Assembly: GCA_023460935.1 (NCBI GenBank)
Contig: JAEWOI010000021.1
Location: 1-64,000, forward strand
DNA: 64,000 nt
Source of the DNA: Actinomycetes bacterium
GTDB lineage: Bacteria; Actinomycetota; Actinomycetes; Propionibacteriales; Propionibacteriaceae
Direction of reading: 5' to 3'
Under the pieces are notes generated by a model. That model was not told where the DNA came from. It worked only from the letters and a program-made list of their open reading frames with translations, and ran no database searches. Shown here in pieces: positions 24,291-33,564 of the stretch. How positions within the stretch are numbered: the stretch's first letter is position 1; every line of letters begins with the position of its first letter. A program made the position numbers and the translations under genes.

Positions 24291-25208
24291 ATGTCCGACC
24301 AGAACTCCACAACGCCGGACCCCAACGAAGCCGTTCCCGGCTACCAGCCGCCCACGACGCCCCAGCCCCCACCGGCCGACAACCCGCCGTCCTACGAGCC
24401 GCCGGCAGCGCCGCCCTCGTACGATGCACCGCCCGCCCCGCCGGCCTACGAGTCCCCGGCAGCCCCTCCCCCGTACACGCCTCCCGCCCAGCCCGGCGGG
24501 TACGGCGCGCCGCAGCCCGGACCGTACGACCAGCCCGCGGGCGGCTACGGCCAGCCCCAGCCCGGTGCGTATGAGCAGCCCGGCGGCTACGGCCAGCCCC
24601 AGCCCGGACCGTACGACCAGCCCGCCGGCGGCTACGGCCAGCCGGCTGCCGGCTACCCCGAGCCCCCGGCACCCGGCCAGTTCCCGCCGGCCGGTGGCTA
24701 CGGCCAGCCCGGCTACGGCGCCGATCCCGGCTATCCGGCAGCGGGCTACCCGGCCGGCCCGGTGGCCGGCGTCGGTGGCGCCCCGCTCGCCGACTGGGGC
24801 AAGCGTGCCCTCGGTGGCGTGATCGACTACGTCGCGGCCGGTGTGGTGATCTCGATCATCGGCTCGATCATCTCCAACGTCTCCAGCGGCCTCGGCACCG
24901 CGGTCAACTCCATCCTCGGCATCGGCTGGATGGTCTACCTCGGCTACAAGAGCGGCACCACCGGCGTGACCCTGGGCCGCAGCATCGCCAAGACGAAGCT
25001 CGTCGGTGAGGCGACCGGCCAGCCGATCGGCTTCACCAACGGTGTGATCCGCCAGTTGGCCCACATCGTGGACTCGCTGATCTGCTACGTCGGCTGGCTC
25101 TTCCCGCTGTGGGACGCCAAGCGCCAGACCCTTGCGGACAAGATCATGAAGACCGTCGTGATCGACAACTCCGCCGACCCCAACGCCGGCAAGTACAACT
25201 GGAACTGA
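24291..25208 (+). CDS. RDD-domain membrane protein with Pro/Gly/Tyr-rich N terminus
   Basis: A 305-residue protein. Residues 1 to about 165 are low-complexity, built of PPSYE/PPAYE units and then GYGQPQPGPYDQP-type repeats, probably a disordered cytoplasmic tail. Residues about 168-290 are an RDD domain: DWGKRALGGVIDYVAAGVV (the Arg and Asp-Asp signature positions), a second helix, and WLFPLWDAKRQTLADKIM near the end. RDD proteins are small membrane proteins, some linked to ion homeostasis. GGGAGAGA precedes the ATG. Such Gly/Tyr/Gln-rich tails are common in actinobacterial membrane proteins and may promote clustering. Confidence 0.85.
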   Translation: MSDQNSTTPDPNEAVPGYQPPTTPQPPPADNPPSYEPPAAPPSYDAPPAPPAYESPAAPPPYTPPAQPGGYGAPQPGPYDQPAGGYGQPQPGAYEQPGGYGQPQPGPYDQPAGGYGQPAAGYPEPPAPGQFPPAGGYGQPGYGADPGYPAAGYPAGPVAGVGGAPLADWGKRALGGVIDYVAAGVVISIIGSIISNVSSGLGTAVNSILGIGWMVYLGYKSGTTGVTLGRSIAKTKLVGEATGQPIGFTNGVIRQLAHIVDSLICYVGWLFPLWDAKRQTLADKIMKTVVIDNSADPNAGKYNWN

Positions 25209-25214
25209 CCTAAC

Positions 25215-25288
25215 CGCCGAACGCCACCGTTGCGGTCCAACGCCTGTACCCCGGTACAGGTTCTCGCCAGCAACGGTGGCGTTCGGCG
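25215..25288. repeat. Nested perfect palindrome between the RDD and tdh genes
   Basis: Outer arms of 19 bases pair perfectly (25215-25233 with 25270-25288; outer core GCCGAACGCCACCGTTGC). Inside lies a second palindrome, CCTGTACC (25243-25250) against GGTACAGG (25253-25260). The two spacers between the nested arms do not pair with each other. There is no U run on either side, so it is not a canonical terminator. It could be a mobile palindromic repeat unit, an operator for tdh (53 bases downstream), or a processing site. Confidence 0.7.
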
Positions 25289-25340
25289 TCCGTGGCGGGC
25301 GGCGCGGGCCGGACGGGCCGGGCGACGCTAGCGTGAGCGC

Positions 25341-26378
25341 ATGCGCGCGCTGGTGAAGACCGCCCCGGGCCCGGGCCTGGAACTGATCGACGTCCCGGAG
25401 CCCGAGTGCGGCCCCGACCAGGTGAAGATCCGGGTGCTGCGAGCCGGCCTGTGCGGCACCGACCTGCACCTTGAGGCGTGGGACGACTGGGCGGCGAGCA
25501 CGGTGACCGCGCCGCTGGTGATCGGCCACGAGTTCTACGGCGAGGTGGTCGAGACCGGCGCCGAGGTCACCGGCATCAGGGTGGGCGACCGGGCCTCGGG
25601 CGAGGGCCACATCGTGTGCGGCCGTTGCCGCAACTGCCGGGCCGGGCGCCGCCACGTGTGCATCCACACGATCGGGCTGGGCGTGAACACCGACGGGGCG
25701 TTCGCAGACGTCGTGGTGCTGCCGGCAGCGAACGTCTGGCTGCAGCCCGAGGCCATCGACCCCGAGCTGGGCGCCATTTTCGACCCGCTCGGGAACGCGA
25801 CGCACACCGCCCTGCAGTGGCCGGTGGTCGGGGAGGACGTGCTGGTCACCGGTGCCGGGCCGATCGGGGTGATGGCTGCGGCCATAGTCCGGCACGCCGG
25901 GGCCAAGCACGTGGTCGTCACCGACGTCAGCGACTACCGGCTCGGCCTGGCCGGCGCGGCCGGGGCCGACCTGTGCGTGAACGTCTCTCGGACGCGGATC
26001 GCCGACGCGCAGCGCCAGCTGGCCATGCTGGAGGGGTTCGACATCGGGCTGGAGATGTCCGGCTCGCCGTCAGCGGTGGCCGAGATGCTGGCCAACCTCA
26101 ACCACGGCGCCAAGGTCGCCATGCTCGGGCTGCCGAAGGACCCCTACCCCATCGACTGGGGCCGCGTGATCACCCACATGATCACGATCAAGGGCATCTA
26201 CGGCAGGGAGATGTACGAGACCTGGTACCTGATGAGCTCGATGCTGGCCACCTCCCCGGCGTTCGCCGACGCGGTGCGCTCGGTGATCACCCACAGGTTC
26301 CCGGCCGAGCAGTGGGCCCAGGCGTTCGCCACCGCGCGCTCCGGCGAGTGCGGCAAGGTGATCCTCGACTGGTCCTGA
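25341..26378 (+). CDS. tdh: L-threonine 3-dehydrogenase
   Basis: NAD-dependent oxidation of threonine to 2-amino-3-ketobutyrate. Zinc alcohol-dehydrogenase fold of 345 residues: catalytic zinc ligands Cys38, His63 and Glu64 (GLCGTD, GHEF), structural zinc cysteines 93, 96, 99 and 107, and the NAD motif GAGPIG at 171-176. The C-terminal DWGRVITHMITIKGIYGREMYETW, here shortened to IKGIYGREMYETW, is characteristic of Tdh rather than sorbitol dehydrogenase. The partner kbl lies 1.36 kb downstream on the same strand, with an opposite-strand transporter between them. It starts 53 bases after a long nested palindrome that may influence expression. Confidence 0.92.
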   Translation: MRALVKTAPGPGLELIDVPEPECGPDQVKIRVLRAGLCGTDLHLEAWDDWAASTVTAPLVIGHEFYGEVVETGAEVTGIRVGDRASGEGHIVCGRCRNCRAGRRHVCIHTIGLGVNTDGAFADVVVLPAANVWLQPEAIDPELGAIFDPLGNATHTALQWPVVGEDVLVTGAGPIGVMAAAIVRHAGAKHVVVTDVSDYRLGLAGAAGADLCVNVSRTRIADAQRQLAMLEGFDIGLEMSGSPSAVAEMLANLNHGAKVAMLGLPKDPYPIDWGRVITHMITIKGIYGREMYETWYLMSSMLATSPAFADAVRSVITHRFPAEQWAQAFATARSGECGKVILDWS

Positions 26379-26384
26379 GCCGCC

Positions 26385-27677
26385 TCAGCCCTGCTCGGGA
26401 ACGGTCTGGGCAGCAGCTTCCTCCCGGCCGTGGGCCAGCGGGTCGGTGTGGTCCCGCGCCGCCCGCAGCGCCGTGCGTCCCGACGGCAGGAACAGCGCGA
26501 TCGCTGCGACGACGAAGGTGGTCACCCCGGCGAGCAGGAGCACGAACTCGACCGAGCGGACGTTGGCCAGCGGGCCGAACACCGCCATCCCCGTAGGCAT
26601 GGCGACCGCAGCGACGATGCCGAAGAAGCCGAACACCCGGCCCTGCCGGTCCGGCTCGACGGTTTCCTGCAGCACGGTCATCGAAGGGGTGGAGAACACC
26701 GGGACGGCCACGCCGGTGAGGAACATGAAGAAGAAGAAGACCCACAGGTTCGTCGACAGCCCCATGCCGATCGAGAGCGCGCCGAAGGCCAGCGAGCCGG
26801 CGATGATCAGGCCCATCCGGCTGAACCGCTTCCCCCAGGCCCCGATGGTCGCACCGGCGAGCATCATGCCGACCGAGAACGAAAGCTCGAGCACGGTCAG
26901 CTTCCAGACCTCCTCCCCGAAGGTGCGCGCCACCATGAGCGGGGTGAGGAAGGAGGGCGCGGCAGCGAGCACCATCACCACCGCGTACAGCCCGAGCAGC
27001 CAGCGGATCAGCGGGTGGCCGGCGACGTAGCGAAAGCCGGCGACCAGGTCGGTGAAGTAGCCGGTGGGCTCGGCCTCGCTGCGCAGCACCTTGGCCACCG
27101 GCACCAGGGCGAGCAGGCCGATGCCGAGAACGGCCGTGACCACGTCGACCCCGAGGATCCACGCCAGCGGCAGCGTTGCGTACAGCAGCGCCGCTACGGC
27201 GGGCGCGACCAGCATCATGCCCGCCTGGATGCTCTGGGTGAGCCCGTTGATGGCCAGCAGCTTTTCCGCCGGGACGATCTGGGGCAGCAGGGCCCCCACC
27301 GCGGGGGTCTGGATGCCGGCGCCGACCGAGCGCACGGCCAGGACGGCGTAGATCAGCCACAGGTCACGGTTTCCGAGCAGCATCAGCACTGCGAGGGTGA
27401 GGGTGGCCAGCGCGATGGCGGCGTCGGCCCCCATGATCAGCAGCTTGCGGTTGTGCCGGTCGGCCCAGACCCCGCCGAAGATCGAGACGATCGCCTGGGG
27501 CAGGAACCCGAAGATGGTCGACAGCGCGAGCACCACGCCGTCCTTCGTGGTGAGCGTCAGGTACCACATCACCGCGTACTGGACCAGCATCGAGCCGAAC
27601 AGCGACACCGACTGGCCGCTCAGGAACAGGGCGACGTCGCGGCGCCAGCGAGGGCGTTCCGGGGTGGGTGAGGTCAC
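26385..27677 (-). CDS. MFS transporter (DHA3-like efflux)
   Basis: A 430-residue, 12-helix permease. RRDVALFLSGQSVSLFGSML at the start and GVWADRHNRKLLIMGAD (motif A, about residues 60-75) place it with the DHA3 group, which includes MefA-type macrolide and enterobactin exporters. A soluble tail with TALRAARDHTD follows the last helix. Two consecutive GTG codons (27680 and 27677) are the possible starts; longer upstream readings have no membrane character. It sits between tdh and kbl in the opposite direction, ending six bases after tdh. Substrate unknown; a role in amino-acid or metabolite export beside threonine catabolism would be speculation. Confidence 0.85.
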   Translation of the reverse strand: MTSPTPERPRWRRDVALFLSGQSVSLFGSMLVQYAVMWYLTLTTKDGVVLALSTIFGFLPQAIVSIFGGVWADRHNRKLLIMGADAAIALATLTLAVLMLLGNRDLWLIYAVLAVRSVGAGIQTPAVGALLPQIVPAEKLLAINGLTQSIQAGMMLVAPAVAALLYATLPLAWILGVDVVTAVLGIGLLALVPVAKVLRSEAEPTGYFTDLVAGFRYVAGHPLIRWLLGLYAVVMVLAAAPSFLTPLMVARTFGEEVWKLTVLELSFSVGMMLAGATIGAWGKRFSRMGLIIAGSLAFGALSIGMGLSTNLWVFFFFMFLTGVAVPVFSTPSMTVLQETVEPDRQGRVFGFFGIVAAVAMPTGMAVFGPLANVRSVEFVLLLAGVTTFVVAAIALFLPSGRTALRAARDHTDPLAHGREEAAAQTVPEQG

Positions 27678-27739
27678 CACCCCATTCTGGTGCCCGGCAC
27701 TGACACCCGCCACCGCCGGCCCGACCGTAGGCTGCGGGC

Positions 27740-28933
<1,194 letters not shown>

Positions 28934-28981
28934 GCCGGGCGGCAGTACCGTCGTGGTGACCAGTCCCGGAGAGGATGCAGC

Positions 28982-30391
28982 ATGCAGCACAAGGAGTTGA
29001 AGCCGTTCCCTGAGGGCTTCCTTTGGAGCGCTTCGACGTCGGCGTACCAGGTGGAGGGCGCCTGGGACCTCGACGGCAAGGGCCCATCGGTGATCGACGC
29101 GAGGGGCACCTACCCCGAGGGCACCACCGACTTCAAGGTGGCCAGCGACCACTACCACCGCTTCGCCGAGGACGTGGCCCTGTTCGCGGAGCTCGGGCTG
29201 AAGGCCTACCGCTTCTCGATCGCCTGGACCCGGATCATCCCCGACGGCGACGGTGCGGTGAACCAGGCCGGCGTCGACTTCTACCACCGGCTGATCGACG
29301 CGCTGCTGGCCGCAGGGATCGAGCCGATCGTGACCATGTACCACTTCGACCTGCCGGCGGCCCTCGACGCGAAGGGCGGCTGGACCGATCGGGCCACCGT
29401 GGGCGCCTTCGCGCGGTTCGCCGAGGTGCTGTTCCGTGAGTACGGGTCGAAGGTCACCTACTGGCTGACCATCAACGAGCAGAACATGATGGTGCTCCAC
29501 GGCGAGGCGATCGGGACGGTCAAGCCCGGCATGCCGAAGTCGGCGGTCTACCAGGCCAACCACCACATGATGCTGGCCCAGGCGCTGGCCAACCAGCTGT
29601 GCCACAAGCTGGTGCCCGGCGGCAAGATCGGCCCGGCCCCGAATATCTCGGCGGTGTACCCGGCCAGCTGCCACCCCCTGGACGTGCTGGCAGCGGACGA
29701 CGTGAACGCCATCCGGAACTGGCTCTACCTCGACATGGGCGTGCACGGCTACTACAACTCCACCGCCTGGGCGTACCTCGAGGCGCAGGGTGCGGCACCG
29801 GAGATCGCCGAGGGCGACCTGGATATCCTCGCCGCTGACCGGCCCGACTTCATCGCGTTCAACTACTACAGCACGATGACCGTCGCCCGGCCCGGCTCCG
29901 AGGACGTCGACCGGCGGGCGGGGGAGGCCGACCAGCAACTCGACCCGGGCGAGCCCGGCGTGTACGCGGGTGCTGCCAACCCGCACCTGCCGCGCACCGA
30001 GTTCGGCTGGGAGATCGACCCGATCGGCTTCCGCACGACGTTCCGGGCGATCTGGGACCGCTACCGCCTGCCGCTGCTGGTCACCGAGAACGGTCTCGGC
30101 GCCTTCGACAAGCTCGAGGACGGGCAGGTGCACGACTCCTACCGCATCGACTACCTGCGCGACCACATCGAGCAGATCCAGCTCGCGGTCACCGACGGGG
30201 TCGAGGTGCTCGGCTACAGCCCGTGGTCGGCGATCGACCTGGTCTCCACCCACCAGGGCAGCTCCAAGCGCTACGGCTTCATCTACGTCGACCGCGAGGA
30301 GTTCGACCTCAAGCAGCTCACCCGCTACAAGAAGGACTCCTTCGCCTGGTACGCCAAGGTGATCGCCAGCAACGGCGCCGACCTCAGCTGA
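28982..30391 (+). CDS. Glycoside hydrolase family 1 (beta-glucosidase / 6-phospho-beta-glucosidase)
   Basis: A 469-residue retaining beta-glycosidase. FPEGFLWSASTSAYQVEGAW opens the TIM barrel; the acid/base Glu166 is in LTINEQN and the nucleophile Glu369 in VTENGLG. The C-terminal SSKRYGFIYVD resembles the Ser-x-Lys-Arg-Tyr phosphate-recognition motif of 6-phospho-beta-glucosidases, and NEQNMMVLHG also leans that way, but no PTS genes are adjacent. Substrate (cellobiose-like sugar or its 6-phosphate) is undecided. GGAGAGGA precedes the ATG. Cytoplasmic: no signal peptide. Probably transcribed with kbl. Confidence 0.88.
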   Translation: MQHKELKPFPEGFLWSASTSAYQVEGAWDLDGKGPSVIDARGTYPEGTTDFKVASDHYHRFAEDVALFAELGLKAYRFSIAWTRIIPDGDGAVNQAGVDFYHRLIDALLAAGIEPIVTMYHFDLPAALDAKGGWTDRATVGAFARFAEVLFREYGSKVTYWLTINEQNMMVLHGEAIGTVKPGMPKSAVYQANHHMMLAQALANQLCHKLVPGGKIGPAPNISAVYPASCHPLDVLAADDVNAIRNWLYLDMGVHGYYNSTAWAYLEAQGAAPEIAEGDLDILAADRPDFIAFNYYSTMTVARPGSEDVDRRAGEADQQLDPGEPGVYAGAANPHLPRTEFGWEIDPIGFRTTFRAIWDRYRLPLLVTENGLGAFDKLEDGQVHDSYRIDYLRDHIEQIQLAVTDGVEVLGYSPWSAIDLVSTHQGSSKRYGFIYVDREEFDLKQLTRYKKDSFAWYAKVIASNGADLS

Positions 30392-30418
30392 GGCCCGCTC
30401 AGCCGGGGAGGCGCGGGT

Positions 30419-31819
30419 TCACTCCTCCCCGGTGGCGGCGGCGGCGATGGCGTCCAGTCCGCGGGCGAGGGCTGCCTGGCCGACCGCGCCGAAGCCGAAC
30501 ACGATGCCGGAGCTGCCCGCGCCCGACCAGTACTGCGACAGCGGGCTCACCAGCACCCCCACACGGGCCAGTGCGGCCACCACTTCCGCCTCCGGCCGGG
30601 TGGTCTCCACCACGGCGTGCAGGCCGCCGTCCATCGGGTGCACGTGCAGGCCGGGTACCCCGGCCAGGGCCTCGACCACCTGGGCGCGGCGTCGCCGGTA
30701 GCGGTTCCGCATCCGCTGGGTGTGCAGGCGCAACGCCCCGCTGTCCAGATAGCTGGCGACCGCGAGCTGGGTGACCAGCCCCACCGGCTGGCCGAGGTCG
30801 CCGCGCGTGGTTGCGACGGCCGGCAGCAGCCAGGCCGGCAGCGCGAGGAAGCCGACGGCCAGGGCAGGGGTGAGGGTCTTGGACAGCGTGCCCAGCAGCA
30901 CCACCCGTCCGTCGGCCGGGTCGTCGAGGGCGGCCAGCGCAGGCAACGGCTGGGAGGTGTAGCGCAGCTCGGAGTCGTAGTCGTCCTCCACGACCACCAC
31001 CCGGTGCCGGCGCGCCCACTCCAGCAGCGCCTGGCGGCGGTCGACGGGCAGCGAACCCCCCAGCGGGTACTGGTGGCTCGGCGTGACCACGAGCAGGTCG
31101 GGGGCCCCGCCACCGGTCGGCAGGTCGGCCACGCGCAATCCCTGCCGGTCCACCGGCACCGGCACCACTTCTGCGCCGAACCGGGCCGGCACCCGGCGCA
31201 GGGACGGGTAGCCCGGTTCCTCCACCCCGACTCGGAGCGGCTTCGAGCGTCCCGAACCGAGTGCCAGCAGCAGGAGCGCCAACCCCTCCCTGCCGCCGCC
31301 GGTCACGGCGAGCTGGCCCGGGTCGCAGACCACGGCGCGCATCCGGCGCAGGTGTTCTGCCCATGCCCGGCGGAGGGCCGCGACCCCCAACGGCGGCACG
31401 ACGGTGTCCACCGGTGCCGCGGCTGCCTGCCGCCAGGCCGCCTTCCACGCCGGACCCACCACGTCGGCCGTCCACGGCCGGCCCGGGCGCAGGTCGATCT
31501 CGGGACGGGGTTCGATGGGCTCCGGCGCCACCGGGCGCAGCCTGCGGGGGTGCACCCTGCGCAGCTGGGGGTTGACGATGGTGGAACGCCCGGCGCTGGC
31601 GCTGAGGTAGCCCTCGGCGAGCAACTGGTCGTAGGCGGCGACCACCGACCCCCGCGCCACCCCCAGGTGGCCGGCCAGCGCCCTGGTCGATGGCAGCGGG
31701 TCGCCGGGGGCCAGGACGGCCTCGGCGATCAGCTGTCGCAACCCGGCGGCTAGTCGCACCGGGATGGCGCCCTCGCCGGCGAGGGCGAGCGGGAGGGTGA
31801 TTTCTGGGGCCGTGCGCAC
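30419..31819 (-). CDS. pdxR: MocR/PdxR-type regulator (GntR HTH fused to aminotransferase fold)
   Basis: A 466-residue regulator: GntR-type winged helix (residues about 15-80; PSTRALAGHLGVARGSVVAAY) joined to a fold-type I aminotransferase domain with PLP Lys314 in LLGTLSKTLTP and DDYDSELR upstream. PdxR proteins bind PLP as a signal and activate pdxST when it is scarce. It starts at GTG and is divergent from pdxS, sharing a 79-base region that contains a nested palindromic operator. Context makes the PdxR assignment firm. It converges with the GH1 gene, 27 bases apart. Enzymatic transamination activity is not expected. Confidence 0.9.
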   Translation of the reverse strand: MRTAPEITLPLALAGEGAIPVRLAAGLRQLIAEAVLAPGDPLPSTRALAGHLGVARGSVVAAYDQLLAEGYLSASAGRSTIVNPQLRRVHPRRLRPVAPEPIEPRPEIDLRPGRPWTADVVGPAWKAAWRQAAAAPVDTVVPPLGVAALRRAWAEHLRRMRAVVCDPGQLAVTGGGREGLALLLLALGSGRSKPLRVGVEEPGYPSLRRVPARFGAEVVPVPVDRQGLRVADLPTGGGAPDLLVVTPSHQYPLGGSLPVDRRQALLEWARRHRVVVVEDDYDSELRYTSQPLPALAALDDPADGRVVLLGTLSKTLTPALAVGFLALPAWLLPAVATTRGDLGQPVGLVTQLAVASYLDSGALRLHTQRMRNRYRRRRAQVVEALAGVPGLHVHPMDGGLHAVVETTRPEAEVVAALARVGVLVSPLSQYWSGAGSSGIVFGFGAVGQAALARGLDAIAAAATGEE

Positions 31820-31828
31820 CCGGCCACG

Positions 31829-31879
31829 ATACTGGACCACCACCAGAACGCGGTTCTGGATCTGGCGGTGGTCCAGTAT
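31829..31879. promoter_or_regulatory. PdxR operator: nested inverted repeat between pdxR and pdxS
   Basis: Outer 13-base perfect arms ATACTGGACCACC (31829-31841) and GGTGGTCCAGTAT (31867-31879) enclose a smaller palindrome CCAGAAC-GCG-GTTCTGG (31843-31859). The outer arm contains GTGGTCCA, close to the AAAGTGGW-type half-site I recall for corynebacterial PdxR. It occupies the only space between the divergent genes. The outer right arm ends 20 bases before the pdxS ATG. Confidence 0.75.
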
Positions 31880-31898
31880 GGCCGTCAGCATTGAGCCC

Positions 31899-32795
31899 AT
31901 GACGACTACGACTGGTTCTCCCCTGGTGAAGCGCGGCCTGGCCGACATGCTCAAGGGAGGGGTGATCATGGACGTGGTCACTCCCGAACAGGCCCGCATC
32001 GCCGAGGACGCCGGTGCCGTGGCGGTGATGGCCCTGGAGCGGGTGCCGGCCGACATCAGGGCGCAGGGCGGCGTGGCGAGGATGAGCGACCCCGACCTGA
32101 TCTCGGCGATCATCGAGACGGTCTCCATCCCGGTGATGGCCAAGGCGCGGATCGGGCACTTCGTCGAGGCGCAGGTGCTGGAGCACCTGAAGGTCGACTA
32201 CATCGACGAGTCGGAGGTGCTCTCGCCGGCCGACTACGCCAACCACATCGACAAGCACGCCTTCACCGTGCCGTTCGTCTGCGGGGCCACCAACCTCGGC
32301 GAGGCGCTGCGCCGCATCGCCGAGGGCGCGGCGATGATCCGCTCCAAGGGTGAGGCCGGCACCGGCGACGTGTCCGAGGCCACCCGCCACATCCGTACGA
32401 TCCGCCACGAGCTCGCCGTGCTGAAGGCGACCTTCGAGGCCAACCCCGACGAGCTGTACGTGGCGGCCAAGGAGTTGCAGGCGCCCTACGAACTGGTCCG
32501 GGAGGTCGCGGAGACCGGACGGCTCCCGGTGGTGCTGTTCACCGCCGGCGGGGTCGCCACGCCTGCCGACGCGGCGCTGATGATGCAACTGGGCGCCGAC
32601 GGGGTCTTCGTCGGCTCCGGCATCTTCAAGTCGGGCAACCCCGCCGCCCGCGCTGCTGCGATCGTGAAGGCCACAGCACTGTTCCGCGACCCCGGCGCCA
32701 TCGCCGAGGCCTCCCGCGGCCTCGGCGAGGCGATGGTCGGCATCAACGTCTCCGACGTGCCCGCGCCCCACCGCCTGGCGGAGCGCGGCTGGTGA
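31899..32795 (+). CDS. pdxS: Pyridoxal 5'-phosphate synthase, lyase subunit PdxS
   Basis: Forms PLP from ribose 5-phosphate, glyceraldehyde 3-phosphate and ammonia supplied by PdxT. Of 298 residues; GLADMLKGGVIMDVV with Asp25, catalytic Lys82 in VMAKARIGH and Lys150 in IRSKGEAGTGD are the family's swinging-lysine residues. Start is the ATG of MTTTTGSPLV; another ATG seven codons upstream (31878) falls inside the operator arm and is unlikely. No clear Shine-Dalgarno sequence precedes it, so initiation may be near-leaderless. Overlaps pdxT by four bases (GTGA). Confidence 0.96.
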   Translation: MTTTTGSPLVKRGLADMLKGGVIMDVVTPEQARIAEDAGAVAVMALERVPADIRAQGGVARMSDPDLISAIIETVSIPVMAKARIGHFVEAQVLEHLKVDYIDESEVLSPADYANHIDKHAFTVPFVCGATNLGEALRRIAEGAAMIRSKGEAGTGDVSEATRHIRTIRHELAVLKATFEANPDELYVAAKELQAPYELVREVAETGRLPVVLFTAGGVATPADAALMMQLGADGVFVGSGIFKSGNPAARAAAIVKATALFRDPGAIAEASRGLGEAMVGINVSDVPAPHRLAERGW

Positions 32796-33436
32796 AGCAG
32801 CCGACGATCGGGGTGCTCGCCCTGCAGGGCGGGGTGCGCGAGCACGTCGAACTGCTCGCCGGGCTGGGCGCCCGCACCACCGAGCTGCGCACCCCGGACG
32901 ACCTGCTGGGTGCGGATGGCCTGCGGGTGGACGCCCTGGTGCTGCCCGGTGGCGAGTCGTCGACCATCGACCGGCTGCTGCGGATCTTCGGGCTGGAGGA
33001 GCCGCTACGCGTAGCGATCACCGCCGGCGTGCCGACCCTCGGCACCTGCGCGGGGTTGGTCCTGCTGGCCCGGCAGGTGCTGGACCCGGCGCCCGGCCAG
33101 CGCTCCCTCGGCGCGCTCGACGTGACCGTCCGGCGCAACGCCTTCGGGCCGCAGGTCGACTCCGCCGAGGTCGACCTGGCCACGGCGTACGGTCCCACGC
33201 GGGTGGCGTTCATCCGGGCTCCCCTGGTGACCCGGACGGGCCCCGGCGTGCTGCCCGTGGCCAGCTTCGCCGGAGGCGTGGTGGGGGTGCGGCAGGGCCT
33301 GATCACCGGCCTGTCCTTCCACCCCGAGCTGACCGGTGAGACGCTGTTCCACCGGCTGCTGCTGGACGACGCTCACGGCCGGCATGGGCAATTGCCGCAC
33401 AGCCCGGAATTGTCGGCACTTGCCGAGCCCGCCTAG
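32792..33436 (+). CDS. pdxT: Pyridoxal 5'-phosphate synthase, glutaminase subunit PdxT
   Basis: Class I glutaminase that releases ammonia from glutamine and channels it to PdxS in a 24-subunit complex. Of 214 residues; oxyanion LPGGESST (51-58), nucleophile Cys86 in TLGTCAGLVLL, and His177/Glu179 in LSFHPELTGE complete the triad. GTG start overlaps the pdxS stop by four bases. The last roughly 20 residues (HGQLPHSPELSALAEPA) are a non-conserved extension. Confidence 0.95.
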   Translation: MKQPTIGVLALQGGVREHVELLAGLGARTTELRTPDDLLGADGLRVDALVLPGGESSTIDRLLRIFGLEEPLRVAITAGVPTLGTCAGLVLLARQVLDPAPGQRSLGALDVTVRRNAFGPQVDSAEVDLATAYGPTRVAFIRAPLVTRTGPGVLPVASFAGGVVGVRQGLITGLSFHPELTGETLFHRLLLDDAHGRHGQLPHSPELSALAEPA

Positions 33437-33443
33437 GATTTCC

Positions 33444-33537
33444 GCTTGAGGGGAGTACTTCCCAAGTCACCTGTTGGTCAGTCCGGGCTCGCGATCGTGC
33501 CCCCGCAGGTGCGCCCGAAGCGGCGAAGGAGACCTCA
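33444..33537 (+). promoter_or_regulatory. Probable yybP-ykoY manganese riboswitch upstream of terC
   Basis: GAGGGGAGTA near 33448 and GGAGACCTC near 33528 are the two conserved strands that form the base stem and Mn2+ core of the yybP-ykoY element; their GAGG/CCTC ends pair to make the P1 stem. Between them are GTCACC and a GC-rich hairpin segment. The element is known to precede TerC and other Mn exporters, and it lies 28 bases before the terC start here. No structure program was run. Confidence 0.75.
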
Positions 33538-33564
33538 CAGGCCTGGCCGTGAGGGAGAACTCCG

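Noticed and set aside
25215..25288. Rho-independent terminator of the RDD gene
   Set aside because: Long stem but no U run after it; recorded as a palindromic repeat.
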